Positions 1 through 7,538 of a stretch of DNA of 11,439 bases are shown here, one piece after another (positions within the stretch are counted from its first letter, which is position 1; each line of letters opens with the position of its first letter). The position numbers and the translations under genes are program-made. Source of the DNA: Chloroflexota bacterium. GTDB lineage: Bacteria; Chloroflexota; Anaerolineae; Anaerolineales; Anaerolineaceae. The stretch lies in the NCBI GenBank assembly GCA_019136175.1, contig JAGVUS010000086.1, positions 1 through 11,439 of the forward strand. Direction: 5' to 3'. Under the pieces are notes generated by a model. The model was not told where the DNA came from. It saw only the letters and a list, made by a program, of their open reading frames with translations, and ran no database searches.

Positions 1-1547
1 CGGGCATCGGGCGGGGTGTTCTGCCGGATCCAGTCAATTGCCTCCAGGTCGGCGGATTGGGCGAGGATGGTCGTCTGGTTGAGCACGTTGCGCGTCCCGC
101 TGATGCCCCAGAAGAGCAAGCCCGCCGCGGCAGGCAGCAAAAGCAGGCTTCCCAGCCAGGGTCGGGTGAACCTGCCCGCCAGCTCGCTGAGCCATACCAG
201 CAGGTGGGCAGCCAGCAGGGAGGCAGGCAGGAAGAGCAGGATGGCGAACAGGTCCGGGCGGAAGGGGTCAATCCGCAGCCAGGGCAGGGTGAGCAGCGCC
301 ATCAGCAGCGCCCAGGTGGCAACCCGGCGGGACTGCGGCTGGGTGAAGGCAAGCACCAGTCCCGGAACCGCCGCGCCCATCAGGATGTGGCTGCGGGTGG
401 GACCGGTCAGGTACACCAGGTACTGCACATAGTCTTTGGAAAAACCGTCCGCCCCCAGGGCGGTCAGCCCTGCCTGGCTGCCGGCATGCGTCCACAAAAT
501 CCACAGCCAGGGCAGCGCCAGCAGAACTCCGCCGGATAATGCCGTGAAGAGGGGAACCAGCCTGTCCCGGTGCCGGATTTCTCCAACCAGGACGATGATG
601 GCAAAGAACGCCAGCAGCAGCATTGCCAGGTAGTGTGTCAGGCAGATCCCGGCGGTGAGAATCATCAGGCGCGCCCAGGCATCGGGGGAATGTTCCCTGC
701 GCAGGTCCAGCATGGCAGCCATGGCAGCCGGGAGCAGCACCAGCCCGGTGGAAAGCGTGGTGCGCCCCCAGGTGACGTAATAGGCGGGCATTTGCATCAC
801 AAACGCCACCAGCAGGGCAGCCAGGGCGGCGCGCTTCCAGTCCTGCCAGGTGGCAATCGCCAGCCGGAAGACCGCCAGCGCAATCAACGCGTTAACCGCC
901 TGACCGAAGTTCAGCACGGCATCCGCCGGGGCAGTGCCGGTCAGAGAACAGTAGATGGAAGTTATTAAATGAAAGCCATAATGGTAATAGAAGGGAACGG
1001 GGAGTTCCGCACCCAGGGTGGGCGGCAAACCACCGGCAGCCAGGATTTTCTGCACCACCCAGGTGTGGTGGACGGAATCGACCCAGGCAGGCAGCACAAG
1101 CTCCCGCGCCTGGTATAGCCGCCAGAAGATCATCCCGCCCAGCGCCGCCAGTGCAGCCAGCAGGAAAATCCCCGCCGGAACCGCCGACCGCACGCGCTGC
1201 CAGTCAAACCGGGGGCGGGGGGCAGTCTTCCAATCCCGCCAGAGCTGGAAGAACCAGCCCGCTGCTGCCAGCCCGCCGCAGATGCCATAGGCTGTCACCA
1301 GCCCGGTGCGCGTCCAGCGGACATCCAGCAGCGAGCTGATGAGGGCAGCCAGGGCGGAGAGGGCAATGGACAGGGCAACCGCGTCCGCCAGCCAGCGGAT
1401 GGCGGAGGATGGGGCGGGCTTGCCCCGGGTGGGCAGCCACGCCAGCAACGCCGCACCCGGCAGGATGAGGAGAATGGCACCGGCAGGCAGGGGTGGGATG
1501 TTTTCCACGTTTTTGATTATAATGGAGAAGGGCTTTGCTGGTATCAT
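1..1547 (-). CDS. Polytopic membrane protein, probable GT-C glycosyltransferase (C-terminus cut by window edge)
   Basis: One minus-strand frame stays open from the left edge to about 1595, giving 515 codons from an ATG at 1545-1547; the 3' end lies outside. Hydrophobic segments lie near residues 22-37, 50-72, 78-98 and 115-135, with more after 195. Between segments is an acidic loop with Asp157-Ser-Val-His-His161, followed about 25 residues later by a YYHYGFH stretch. An early acidic loop followed by an aromatic-Gly-Phe-His element is typical of large GT-C type glycosyltransferases that use polyprenyl-phosphate sugars. The visible end, near WIRQNTPPDA, looks like the start of an extracytoplasmic C-terminal domain. 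Start is uncertain: GTG at 1506-1508 and ATG at 1593-1595 are also in frame, and none has a clear Shine-Dalgarno. By eye the gene is about two-thirds GC, well above the genes to its right. It could instead be an uncharacterised polytopic protein; sugar and acceptor are unknown. Confidence 0.85.
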   Translation of the reverse strand, partial: MIPAKPFSIIIKNVENIPPLPAGAILLILPGAALLAWLPTRGKPAPSSAIRWLADAVALSIALSALAALISSLLDVRWTRTGLVTAYGICGGLAAAGWFFQLWRDWKTAPRPRFDWQRVRSAVPAGIFLLAALAALGGMIFWRLYQARELVLPAWVDSVHHTWVVQKILAAGGLPPTLGAELPVPFYYHYGFHLITSIYCSLTGTAPADAVLNFGQAVNALIALAVFRLAIATWQDWKRAALAALLVAFVMQMPAYYVTWGRTTLSTGLVLLPAAMAAMLDLRREHSPDAWARLMILTAGICLTHYLAMLLLAFFAIIVLVGEIRHRDRLVPLFTALSGGVLLALPWLWILWTHAGSQAGLTALGADGFSKDYVQYLVYLTGPTRSHILMGAAVPGLVLAFTQPQSRRVATWALLMALLTLPWLRIDPFRPDLFAILLFLPASLLAAHLLVWLSELAGRFTRPWLGSLLLLPAAAGLLFWGISGTRNVLNQTTILAQSADLEAIDWIRQNTPPDA

Positions 1548-1606
1548 TGGTAAATGATTAATCAATCCATTCTCAAGGCATGAAAAACGGATCATAACCA
1601 ATTACA
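1548..1606. promoter_or_regulatory. Divergent intergenic region between the membrane protein gene and the glycan operon
   Basis: The two genes start back to back, so promoters for both should lie here or just inside the left gene. The best -10-like element is a symmetrical ATTATAAT at 1516-1523, which reads TATAAT on both strands, but neither strand shows a convincing -35 box at normal spacing. If used rightward it would give a leader of about 75 bases for the operon. If used leftward, transcription would start almost exactly at the alternative GTG start at 1508, that is, a leaderless message. No good Shine-Dalgarno precedes the operon's first ATG at 1607. This is a weak assignment. Confidence 0.3.
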
Positions 1607-2728
1607 ATGAAAATCAGTATTGTAGGACCTGTTTATCCATATCGGGGTGGAATAGCGCACCATACCACAGAACTGATCAAAACAGCGAAAAAAATGGGGC
1701 ACAACGTGCAGGTCGTATCCTTCTTGCGCCAGTATCCAACCTGGTTGTATCCGGGTAAATCAGATCGAGATCCCAGTAGAAAGGATATTCTGCCCGATTC
1801 CCAATTTATTCTTGACCCGTTGAATCCGTTTTCCTGGGTGAAAACAATTCGCGTAATTGAAATGGTGCAACCAAACGTGGTTGTATTTCAGTGGTGGAAT
1901 CCTTTCTGGTCGCCATCCTTCTCAATGATTGCCAATCAATTAAGACGCAAAAAAATAAAGGTTTGTTACCTTGTTCACAATGTCATGCCCCACGAATCAA
2001 ACCCTTTGGATAAATTCCTTACCAGGATCGCCCTTTTGAATGCCGATAGTTACATTGTACAATCGGAGCGCGAGCATAAACGATTGGAAACCATCATGCC
2101 CGGTTCAATAATTATGGATTGCCCACATCCCGTATATGAATTGCCGGGAGGTTGCAAGCCATCCAAAGCGGATGCCAGGAAGCAATTGGGTATCCCGTTG
2201 GATGCTCCGGTACTGCTTTTTTTTGGTATTGTACGCCCATACAAGGGATTAACCCATTTAATAGAAGCAATGGGGCTTTTACGCGGCATAAGCCCGCAAT
2301 TGCAATTATTGGTTGCTGGTGAATTTTGGGGAGGTACGGGTGGGTATACGGACAGGATTGCGAAGTTGAGCTTGGAGCATCAAATTCATATTGAAAATCG
2401 ATATATCCCGGATGAAGAAGTTTCACTTTATTTTTCAGCAGCAGATCTTTTTGTCGCGCCTTACGTGGATGGCACTCAGAGCGGTGCCGTCAAACTTGCA
2501 ATCGGCGCGGGTTTGCCTCTTCTCATTACCAGACCACTGGCTTCGGAAGACCTGATGAATTGTCCATCAGCAGTAATGGTTATCCCTCCGGCTGATTCTG
2601 TAAGCCTGGCAGAGGGTATCCGAAAATGGCTTCAAGGAGAATGGGTTCCGGATCCGGCGAATCTGCCACAGCCCGGTTGGGAATTAATGGTTCAGAAGAT
2701 TGTCTCCATGGCAGGTGCAATAGTCTAA
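1607..2728 (+). CDS. GT-B glycosyltransferase, family 4-like, first gene of glycan operon
   Basis: A cytoplasmic sugar transferase of 373 residues, a usual length for GT4. The N-terminal Rossmann domain opens with MKISIVGPVYPYRGGIAHHT, with the glycine loop at residues 14-16 and a His-Asn-Val element at 124-126. The C-terminal nucleotide-sugar domain starts near residue 202 with FFGIVRPYKGL; Arg210 and Lys213 fit the donor-diphosphate binding pair. A standard GT4 protein then has Glu-x7-Glu near the ribose site. Here the equivalent stretch, about 284-306, reads PYVDGTQSGAVKLAIGAGLP and has neither glutamate. A Thr-Gln-Ser-Gly form occurs in a recognised subgroup, so this need not mean inactivity. 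An in-frame stop at 1595-1597 fixes the ATG at 1607. It abuts the flippase gene with no gap. Donor, acceptor and linkage cannot be read from the sequence. Confidence 0.9.
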   Translation: MKISIVGPVYPYRGGIAHHTTELIKTAKKMGHNVQVVSFLRQYPTWLYPGKSDRDPSRKDILPDSQFILDPLNPFSWVKTIRVIEMVQPNVVVFQWWNPFWSPSFSMIANQLRRKKIKVCYLVHNVMPHESNPLDKFLTRIALLNADSYIVQSEREHKRLETIMPGSIIMDCPHPVYELPGGCKPSKADARKQLGIPLDAPVLLFFGIVRPYKGLTHLIEAMGLLRGISPQLQLLVAGEFWGGTGGYTDRIAKLSLEHQIHIENRYIPDEEVSLYFSAADLFVAPYVDGTQSGAVKLAIGAGLPLLITRPLASEDLMNCPSAVMVIPPADSVSLAEGIRKWLQGEWVPDPANLPQPGWELMVQKIVSMAGAIV

Positions 2729-3997
2729 ATGAATGCTCGCTCTCATTCCATGCCAACCCTGTCTGAACTTGTAACCAAGTTAACCCTTTTTGGGGGCAGT
2801 AATGGCTTGGCTCAGGTGATGTTGGCAGTTTATACAATTCTTATTGCCCGTATACTTGGAAGGGAAGGATATGGAATATTTATCAGCAGTTATTCCATCG
2901 TGACTTTGTCATCCTTTCTTGTGAATTGGGGTATGGATGTCTGGCTTTTCCGGGAAGCTAGTCATCAAAATGCGGCTTCACAGCTTCTTCCAAATGTATT
3001 GCGGTTAAAAACATGTTTTGGGGCTGGTTGGAGCATCCTGGTGGTGTTATTGCCGATCTTACTGTTCCCAAACCAATTCACATTTAGCCTGTTGTTGCTA
3101 TGTGTTATTGATGTATGGGTGGAAAGTATAACAAATACATTCTTGGCATTTTCCAATGCCCAAAAGAAACTCCGCCAATCTTCAACAGTTATCCTGGTCT
3201 CACGGGTTCTCCGGTTGGGTGGAGCAATTGGTCTTGTTCTTATTGGAATGGACCATCCGTTGGCTTATGCGATGGGGAGAGCACTGGCTAACATTGTGTC
3301 ATTATTATTTGTGCTGCGGTTAATGAAGCCTTCCCTCGCAGTCATGGGTGATAAGGAAACACTGGTATCCACTTGGAGGCAATCTGTCCCATATTCATTT
3401 TCTGAGTTACTGGTATTGATTTATTCACAAGCAGATGTTACATTATTAGCGTTATTGGCTGGTAAATCTGCGGCAGGAGTTTATTCTCCCGCGGTAAGTT
3501 TGATTAATGCGCTCTTTGTTATTCCTAATGCAGTGTATTTGACTTTTTTACCGCACACGGTGGATTCCCTATCTTCCAATTGTAACCTGGACGAAAAAAG
3601 AAAACTGTTGGGGTGGTCACTCGCTGTTCAAGCATCCATAGGGGTTGGATTAGCATTGATTGTGGGAACTTTGGGAAAACCCGCTTTGGACTTTCTTTTG
3701 CAGAAGGATTATTCCATGACGGGGAGGATACTGACCGTTCTCAGCCCAATTTTACTTTTGAAAGCAATTAATTTTGGATTTGTTACCTGGATTGTGGCAA
3801 TTGGCTGGCAAAAACGTCGGATACTGCCACAGGCATTAGTCGCTTTTGGAGGAATATTGGCAAATTTATTGGTGATTCCATCCCATGGACCTCTGGGTGC
3901 TGCCTGGGTATACCTGGCAGGTGAGGGAGTCCTGGCGTTTGGATATGGGTTGGTTGCCTGGCGAGGATGGCAAAAAATTATGGCGGAAACTTTATGA
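2729..3997 (+). CDS. Wzx-type lipid-linked oligosaccharide flippase (polysaccharide biosynthesis family, MOP superfamily)
   Basis: A 422-residue integral membrane protein with about twelve hydrophobic segments, near residues 17-40, 48-72, 96-114, 116-138, 152-173, 178-198, 222-243, 250-276, 293-315, 333-359, 366-386 and 390-411. The N-terminus (LAQVMLAVYTILIARILGRE followed by YGIF) is characteristic of RfbX/Wzx-like exporters, in which the first helix leads to a short arginine/glycine loop and an aromatic-Gly motif. Such proteins move undecaprenyl-diphosphate-linked repeat units from the inner to the outer membrane leaflet. Its place between a glycosyltransferase and a pyruvyl transferase supports this. 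The ATG directly follows the upstream stop; an AGGTG about 11 bases upstream is a poor ribosome site, so coupling to the preceding gene is likely. A second ATG at 2750 is possible. The stop overlaps the next start as ATGA. Confidence 0.92.
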   Translation: MNARSHSMPTLSELVTKLTLFGGSNGLAQVMLAVYTILIARILGREGYGIFISSYSIVTLSSFLVNWGMDVWLFREASHQNAASQLLPNVLRLKTCFGAGWSILVVLLPILLFPNQFTFSLLLLCVIDVWVESITNTFLAFSNAQKKLRQSSTVILVSRVLRLGGAIGLVLIGMDHPLAYAMGRALANIVSLLFVLRLMKPSLAVMGDKETLVSTWRQSVPYSFSELLVLIYSQADVTLLALLAGKSAAGVYSPAVSLINALFVIPNAVYLTFLPHTVDSLSSNCNLDEKRKLLGWSLAVQASIGVGLALIVGTLGKPALDFLLQKDYSMTGRILTVLSPILLLKAINFGFVTWIVAIGWQKRRILPQALVAFGGILANLLVIPSHGPLGAAWVYLAGEGVLAFGYGLVAWRGWQKIMAETL

Positions 3998-5274
3998 ATC
4001 CACCAAGAATTCTATTGGTAAATGTGCACTCCACACAAAATGCCGGTGATTTAGCGCTATTGGAATGCGCATTGTCCCAGTTACGGCAATCTTCGCCATC
4101 ATCCCACTTTATTATTTGCGCCAATTGGATTGATGAGGCTTACTATAAGAAAAATCAATTGGAGGTGATCCCCTCTCCATTTTGGATTGCAGGTGCTGGA
4201 GAGGGGAAACCAATCTGGCTGCAGATATTGCGATTGTTATCTGGTCTATTGACTGCTTGGTGGGCTTTTTGTCATCTTCCGTTACCGAGATGGTCCCGCT
4301 GGAAGCCTTTCGTGGAAGCATATCGTCAAGCTGACTTTGTTGTTGGAGTTGCCGGGAATCAGTTTTATTCCACGGGGAGGTATGGCTGGCCATTTCCCTT
4401 ACATGCCCTATCTGTATACATGGCGCATTTGTTTCGCAAACCGTTTTACACCATGCCACAATCTTTAGGACCTCTCCGGCGATGGTGGGAGCGTTTACTC
4501 ATGAAGTGGCTGTATGGCAGAGGAAAAAAAATATACTTGCGGGATCAGGTGTCCATTGAACTCGCAAAATCCATTGGCATTCCCCCCAAACTGCTGATCT
4601 ATGCGCCTGATCCGGCATTTGCATTTGATGAGGAGGAAGAAAAAATTGCTTGTGAGTTGCTAGAGAAGTATGGCTGGAAACCAGGCCAACTGTCAATTGG
4701 TGCAACGGTGCTTGCATTCATGGGGCGTACAATTAATTCATGCCACATGCATCAATATTACCGCGTGATTGCCGGGGTTTTGGAAAAAATGATCAGTAAT
4801 TTGGGAGTCGATGTTTACTTGTTTATCCAAGTTTCGGGGCCAACATCCATGGAAAATGACAGGAACGGTGCGCAAAAAGTTTTGGAACTAATGCCGGGGC
4901 GTTTGCGTCATCGAACTGTATTAGTGGACGAACAGTTGTCACCGGCACTGCTTAAAGCGTGTTACGGGAAAATGAACCTTTTTCTTGCAACCCGGTTGCA
5001 CTCGGGTATTTTTTCTCTTGGAATGCATGTTCCAACAGTATTTGTGGGATATTTAACCAAAACCCGTGGTGTCCTGACTTCGTTGGATCTGGCGGATTGG
5101 TGTGTACCTATTGACGGACTTACCGAAGATGACCTCTGGGCAGTCATCAATCAGGCATGGAATGATCGCTACGTTCGCAGGAAAAAATTACAGGAAATCA
5201 TTCCCGGGATTGCTTGTGAAGCATTGAAAGTTGGGAGTGATATATTGAGGGATTGGAACAAGGAGCAGGAATGA
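3994..5274 (+). CDS. Polysaccharide pyruvyl transferase family protein (WcaK/CsaB-like)
   Basis: Members move pyruvate from phosphoenolpyruvate onto a sugar, making a ketal that gives the glycan negative charge. The product is 426 residues, close to WcaK-type members and longer than CsaB-type ones. Visible family marks are an N-terminal NVHSTQNAGDLALLE (Asn-x-Gly-Asp near 16-19), a Met-Pro-Gln-Ser-Leu-Gly-Pro segment at about 154-160, APDPAFAF near 204-211, and ATRLHSGIFSLGMHVP with His336 followed by a Gly-Tyr-x3-Lys element. The conserved Arg-x-His and downstream Tyr/Lys are usual in this family. I chose ATG 3994 over ATG 3967: it has GGCGGA at 3982-3987 six bases upstream, makes a four-base ATGA overlap with the flippase gene, and gives a normal N-terminus, while the 3967 start has GAGG with no spacer. 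Target sugar unknown; some family members act as other transferases. Confidence 0.88.
   Translation: MNPPRILLVNVHSTQNAGDLALLECALSQLRQSSPSSHFIICANWIDEAYYKKNQLEVIPSPFWIAGAGEGKPIWLQILRLLSGLLTAWWAFCHLPLPRWSRWKPFVEAYRQADFVVGVAGNQFYSTGRYGWPFPLHALSVYMAHLFRKPFYTMPQSLGPLRRWWERLLMKWLYGRGKKIYLRDQVSIELAKSIGIPPKLLIYAPDPAFAFDEEEEKIACELLEKYGWKPGQLSIGATVLAFMGRTINSCHMHQYYRVIAGVLEKMISNLGVDVYLFIQVSGPTSMENDRNGAQKVLELMPGRLRHRTVLVDEQLSPALLKACYGKMNLFLATRLHSGIFSLGMHVPTVFVGYLTKTRGVLTSLDLADWCVPIDGLTEDDLWAVINQAWNDRYVRRKKLQEIIPGIACEALKVGSDILRDWNKEQE
5260..5265 (+). promoter_or_regulatory. Ribosome binding site deciding the start of the second family 4 glycosyltransferase
   Basis: AAGGAG lies five bases upstream of ATG 5271. 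A TTG at 5253 is in frame further upstream but would place this site inside the coding region. The ATG also forms an ATGA overlap with the pyruvyl transferase stop, so 5271 is preferred. Confidence 0.8.
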
Positions 5275-6404
5275 GCATTCGTATTTTACAGGTTGTGGAC
5301 ACATTGATTGCGGGTGGTGCTGAACGGATGGCGGTGAACATTGCGAATTCCTTGCCGGTGAATGACTTTTCAGTATCCCTTGCTACAACCTGGAAAACCG
5401 GAGAATTGCAAAGCGAAATTGCCCCGCATGTCAGGAAATTTCATTTTTTGGCACGCTTTCGTTATGATCCTGATGTCGTGATTAAATTCTCTCGTTTCCT
5501 TCAGAAAGAAGATTTTGACATCATCCATGTACATTCCAATGCACTCATCATAACAGTCTTGGCGCACCAGCTTTCAAGAACAGACTCGCTCTTGATTTGG
5601 CATGATCATTACGGGAGGCTTGAGATCCGAAAACGTCCGGTATTTCTTTATTGGCTGGCTTTATCAAAATTGGATGGTGTGCTGTCAGTAAGCCGTAAAC
5701 TTGAAAATTGGGCAGTGAATGAAATGAAAGTTCCACAAAACAAGGTCTGGTATTTACCTAATTTTGTGGAATATCCATTAAATCAAGAAAATATCGACCT
5801 CAACCTGCCTGGGAAATCCGGTTTCAGAATCATTTGTGTAGCAAATATTCGAAAACAAAAAGATCATTTGACCCTCGTGAAGGCATTTCTTCAGGTAATA
5901 ACAGTGATCCCGGACGCAACTCTTATCATGGTGGGAAAAGTGAATGAACCCGATTTGTTGGTTGAGTTGGAAGATTATCTCTCTGAACATGGCTTGAAAG
6001 GTGCGGTTCATTTTCTGGGGCAGCGGATGGATGTGCTGAATATTCTACGGTTCTGTGACGTGGCGGTTCTCAGTTCCATATCAGAAGCATTCCCATTGGT
6101 GCTCATGGAATACGGATGGGCAAAGTTGGGAGTGGTTTCCACCCGGGTTGGAGATTGCGAAGAAATCCTTTTGGGTGGAGAAGCGGGGTTGCTGGTTCAG
6201 CCTGGGGATATTTCTGCCATGGCGGAAGCCATACAAAACTTACTGGAACATCCAGAAATTCGCCGGAGACTTGCTGAAAATCTGCATGAACATGTTTCCC
6301 GGAATTATAGTAAACAGGCTGTCATGACAAACTTGGTAGATATCTATCAGACACTCTTACAGGAACGGGAGGCAAAAAAATTTGAGAATCCTTCAGATTG
6401 TTAA
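5271..6404 (+). CDS. Family 4 glycosyltransferase (GT-B fold)
   Basis: A retaining-type cytoplasmic glycosyltransferase of 377 residues. The N-terminal acceptor domain begins MSIRILQVVDTLIAGGAERM, where GGAE (15-18) is the typical GT4 glycine loop. A His-Val-His at 86-88 follows the usual Asp-Ile-Ile-His strand. The C-terminal domain begins near 186 (FRIICVANIRKQKDH); Arg194 and Lys197 match the donor-phosphate pair. The Glu-x7-Glu motif is intact at Glu272 and Glu280 in SISEAFPLVLMEYG. Later GEAGLLVQPGD is the usual C-terminal signature. The four-base ATGA overlap with the upstream gene and the strong ribosome site indicate coupled translation. The sugar and linkage cannot be assigned; the N-terminal GGAER form is common in capsule and exopolysaccharide clusters. 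Confidence 0.93.
   Translation: MSIRILQVVDTLIAGGAERMAVNIANSLPVNDFSVSLATTWKTGELQSEIAPHVRKFHFLARFRYDPDVVIKFSRFLQKEDFDIIHVHSNALIITVLAHQLSRTDSLLIWHDHYGRLEIRKRPVFLYWLALSKLDGVLSVSRKLENWAVNEMKVPQNKVWYLPNFVEYPLNQENIDLNLPGKSGFRIICVANIRKQKDHLTLVKAFLQVITVIPDATLIMVGKVNEPDLLVELEDYLSEHGLKGAVHFLGQRMDVLNILRFCDVAVLSSISEAFPLVLMEYGWAKLGVVSTRVGDCEEILLGGEAGLLVQPGDISAMAEAIQNLLEHPEIRRRLAENLHEHVSRNYSKQAVMTNLVDIYQTLLQEREAKKFENPSDC
6367..6372 (+). promoter_or_regulatory. Ribosome binding site supporting a TTG start
   Basis: GGGAGG lies nine bases upstream of TTG 6382-6384, inside the end of the preceding gene. No ATG in the same frame precedes the LRILQIVNGL N-terminus, so the TTG is the supported start for the next gene. 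Confidence 0.75.
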
Positions 6405-7521
6405 TGGTCTGGATATTGGAAGCAAAAGTGGTGGCGCAGCTCAATTTGCGTTGGAATTAAGCGCTTACTTGCATGATAGAGGCGAAGAGGTTCATGTTGC
6501 GGCATTGTATCGATTTCATACGTCTGTGGAACAATATTGGGAAAATCAAATTCGGCGTGCCGGTATGGATGTCATATACCTTAATTCCAACCAGCGCTTG
6601 AATTTATTGCGAACAATTGGAACCTTGAGAAATGAATGCGTCATCAGGCATATTGAACTTCTTCACACGCATACCCCGGTTGGAAGCCTGGCGGGTATAT
6701 TTATAAAATGGGGGACGCCTTATCTGAAGATGGTGCGTACCGAACATACTCCAATTCCATGGGGAACAAGTCTACTGGGGAATATAAGCCGGTTCTTATT
6801 TACCAATCTCCTCTTTCCCATTTGCATTGATATGGAGGTGGGGGTATCCCCACCGATCACAGATATGTTAAATCGCCGTGCCGGAGTAAAATGGTCTCAT
6901 CGGTCAGCAATATGGATTCCTCCCGTTTTGCCGGATATGTACCGTCGGCGACTCGATGATCCTTATAAAGCAGAACCAGCAGATGGACAATACGTCATCG
7001 GTAGTGTGGGTTCGTTACGGAAGATTAAGGGATATGATGATCTTCTGAGGGCTATTGCCCTTGTCAGGGAAATTTATCCAGCAATAAAATTGATGTTGGT
7101 AGGCGATGGAGAAGAAAGACGAACCTTGGAAGAACTTTCCAATAAGCTTGGTTTGCGAAATCAGGTTCAATTTATGGGTGCGCGTTACGATGTTCCAGAT
7201 CTGCTGGGGATGATGGATCTGTTCGTCTTGCCTTCGTTTATTGAGGGATTGCCAACCACGATCCTGGAAAGTTGGGCAATTGGAACGCCGGTGATTGGCT
7301 CGGATATCCCAGGTATAAGAGCGATTTTAACGGATGGACAGGAAGGTTGGTTGGTAATGGCTGGAGATTTCCATGCCTTGGCACAGAAAATTATTACTGT
7401 TCTTGCTAATTTACAGGAGCGCAATCAAGTGCGAGCAAATGGTCGCCAAGCGGTGATGGCTTATACGATGGAAAAAGTGGGCTCAGCTTACCAGGATCTT
7501 TATGCTAATGGGCTGCCATAA
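6382..7521 (+). CDS. Family 4 glycosyltransferase (GT-B fold), TTG start
   Basis: A 379-residue GT4 enzyme, the third GT-B protein of the operon. The N-terminus LRILQIVNGLDIGSKSGGAAQ contains a glycine loop at about 17-18, slightly longer than in the preceding enzyme. LLHTHTPVG (93-101) is the usual His-rich strand after the first Rossmann unit. The donor domain starts near 204 with VIGSVGSLRKIKGYDD; Arg213 and Lys216 fit phosphate binding. LMLVGDGEER follows, and SFIEGLPTTILESWAIGTPV holds an intact Glu288-x7-Glu296. The gene begins at TTG with a good ribosome site and overlaps the previous gene by 23 bases, so it is probably made from the same message by coupling. Like its neighbour it likely extends a lipid-linked oligosaccharide in the cytoplasm. 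Exact sugar specificity cannot be read. The 17-base gap to the next gene keeps it in the operon. Confidence 0.92.
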   Translation: MRILQIVNGLDIGSKSGGAAQFALELSAYLHDRGEEVHVAALYRFHTSVEQYWENQIRRAGMDVIYLNSNQRLNLLRTIGTLRNECVIRHIELLHTHTPVGSLAGIFIKWGTPYLKMVRTEHTPIPWGTSLLGNISRFLFTNLLFPICIDMEVGVSPPITDMLNRRAGVKWSHRSAIWIPPVLPDMYRRRLDDPYKAEPADGQYVIGSVGSLRKIKGYDDLLRAIALVREIYPAIKLMLVGDGEERRTLEELSNKLGLRNQVQFMGARYDVPDLLGMMDLFVLPSFIEGLPTTILESWAIGTPVIGSDIPGIRAILTDGQEGWLVMAGDFHALAQKIITVLANLQERNQVRANGRQAVMAYTMEKVGSAYQDLYANGLP

Positions 7522-7538
7522 TTTTGTTGGAAAAAGTC

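Noticed and set aside
268..504. 78-codon minus-strand frame
   Set aside because: It lies in another frame inside the long minus-strand gene and is Arg/Pro/Gly/His-rich with no features.
16..968. Several overlapping plus-strand open frames at the left end, rich in Arg, Gln, Gly and Pro
   Set aside because: They are shadows of the GC-rich minus-strand membrane protein gene; their composition is unlike a folded protein and none has a ribosome site.
3967..3993. Longer N-terminus for the pyruvyl transferase
   Set aside because: GAGG sits directly against this ATG with no spacer, while ATG 3994 has a well-spaced site, an ATGA overlap and a normal family N-terminus.
7524..7538. TTG starts at 7524 and 7527 for the last operon gene
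   Set aside because: They add only a few residues and have no upstream ribosome site; ATG 7539 has a GGA seven bases upstream.
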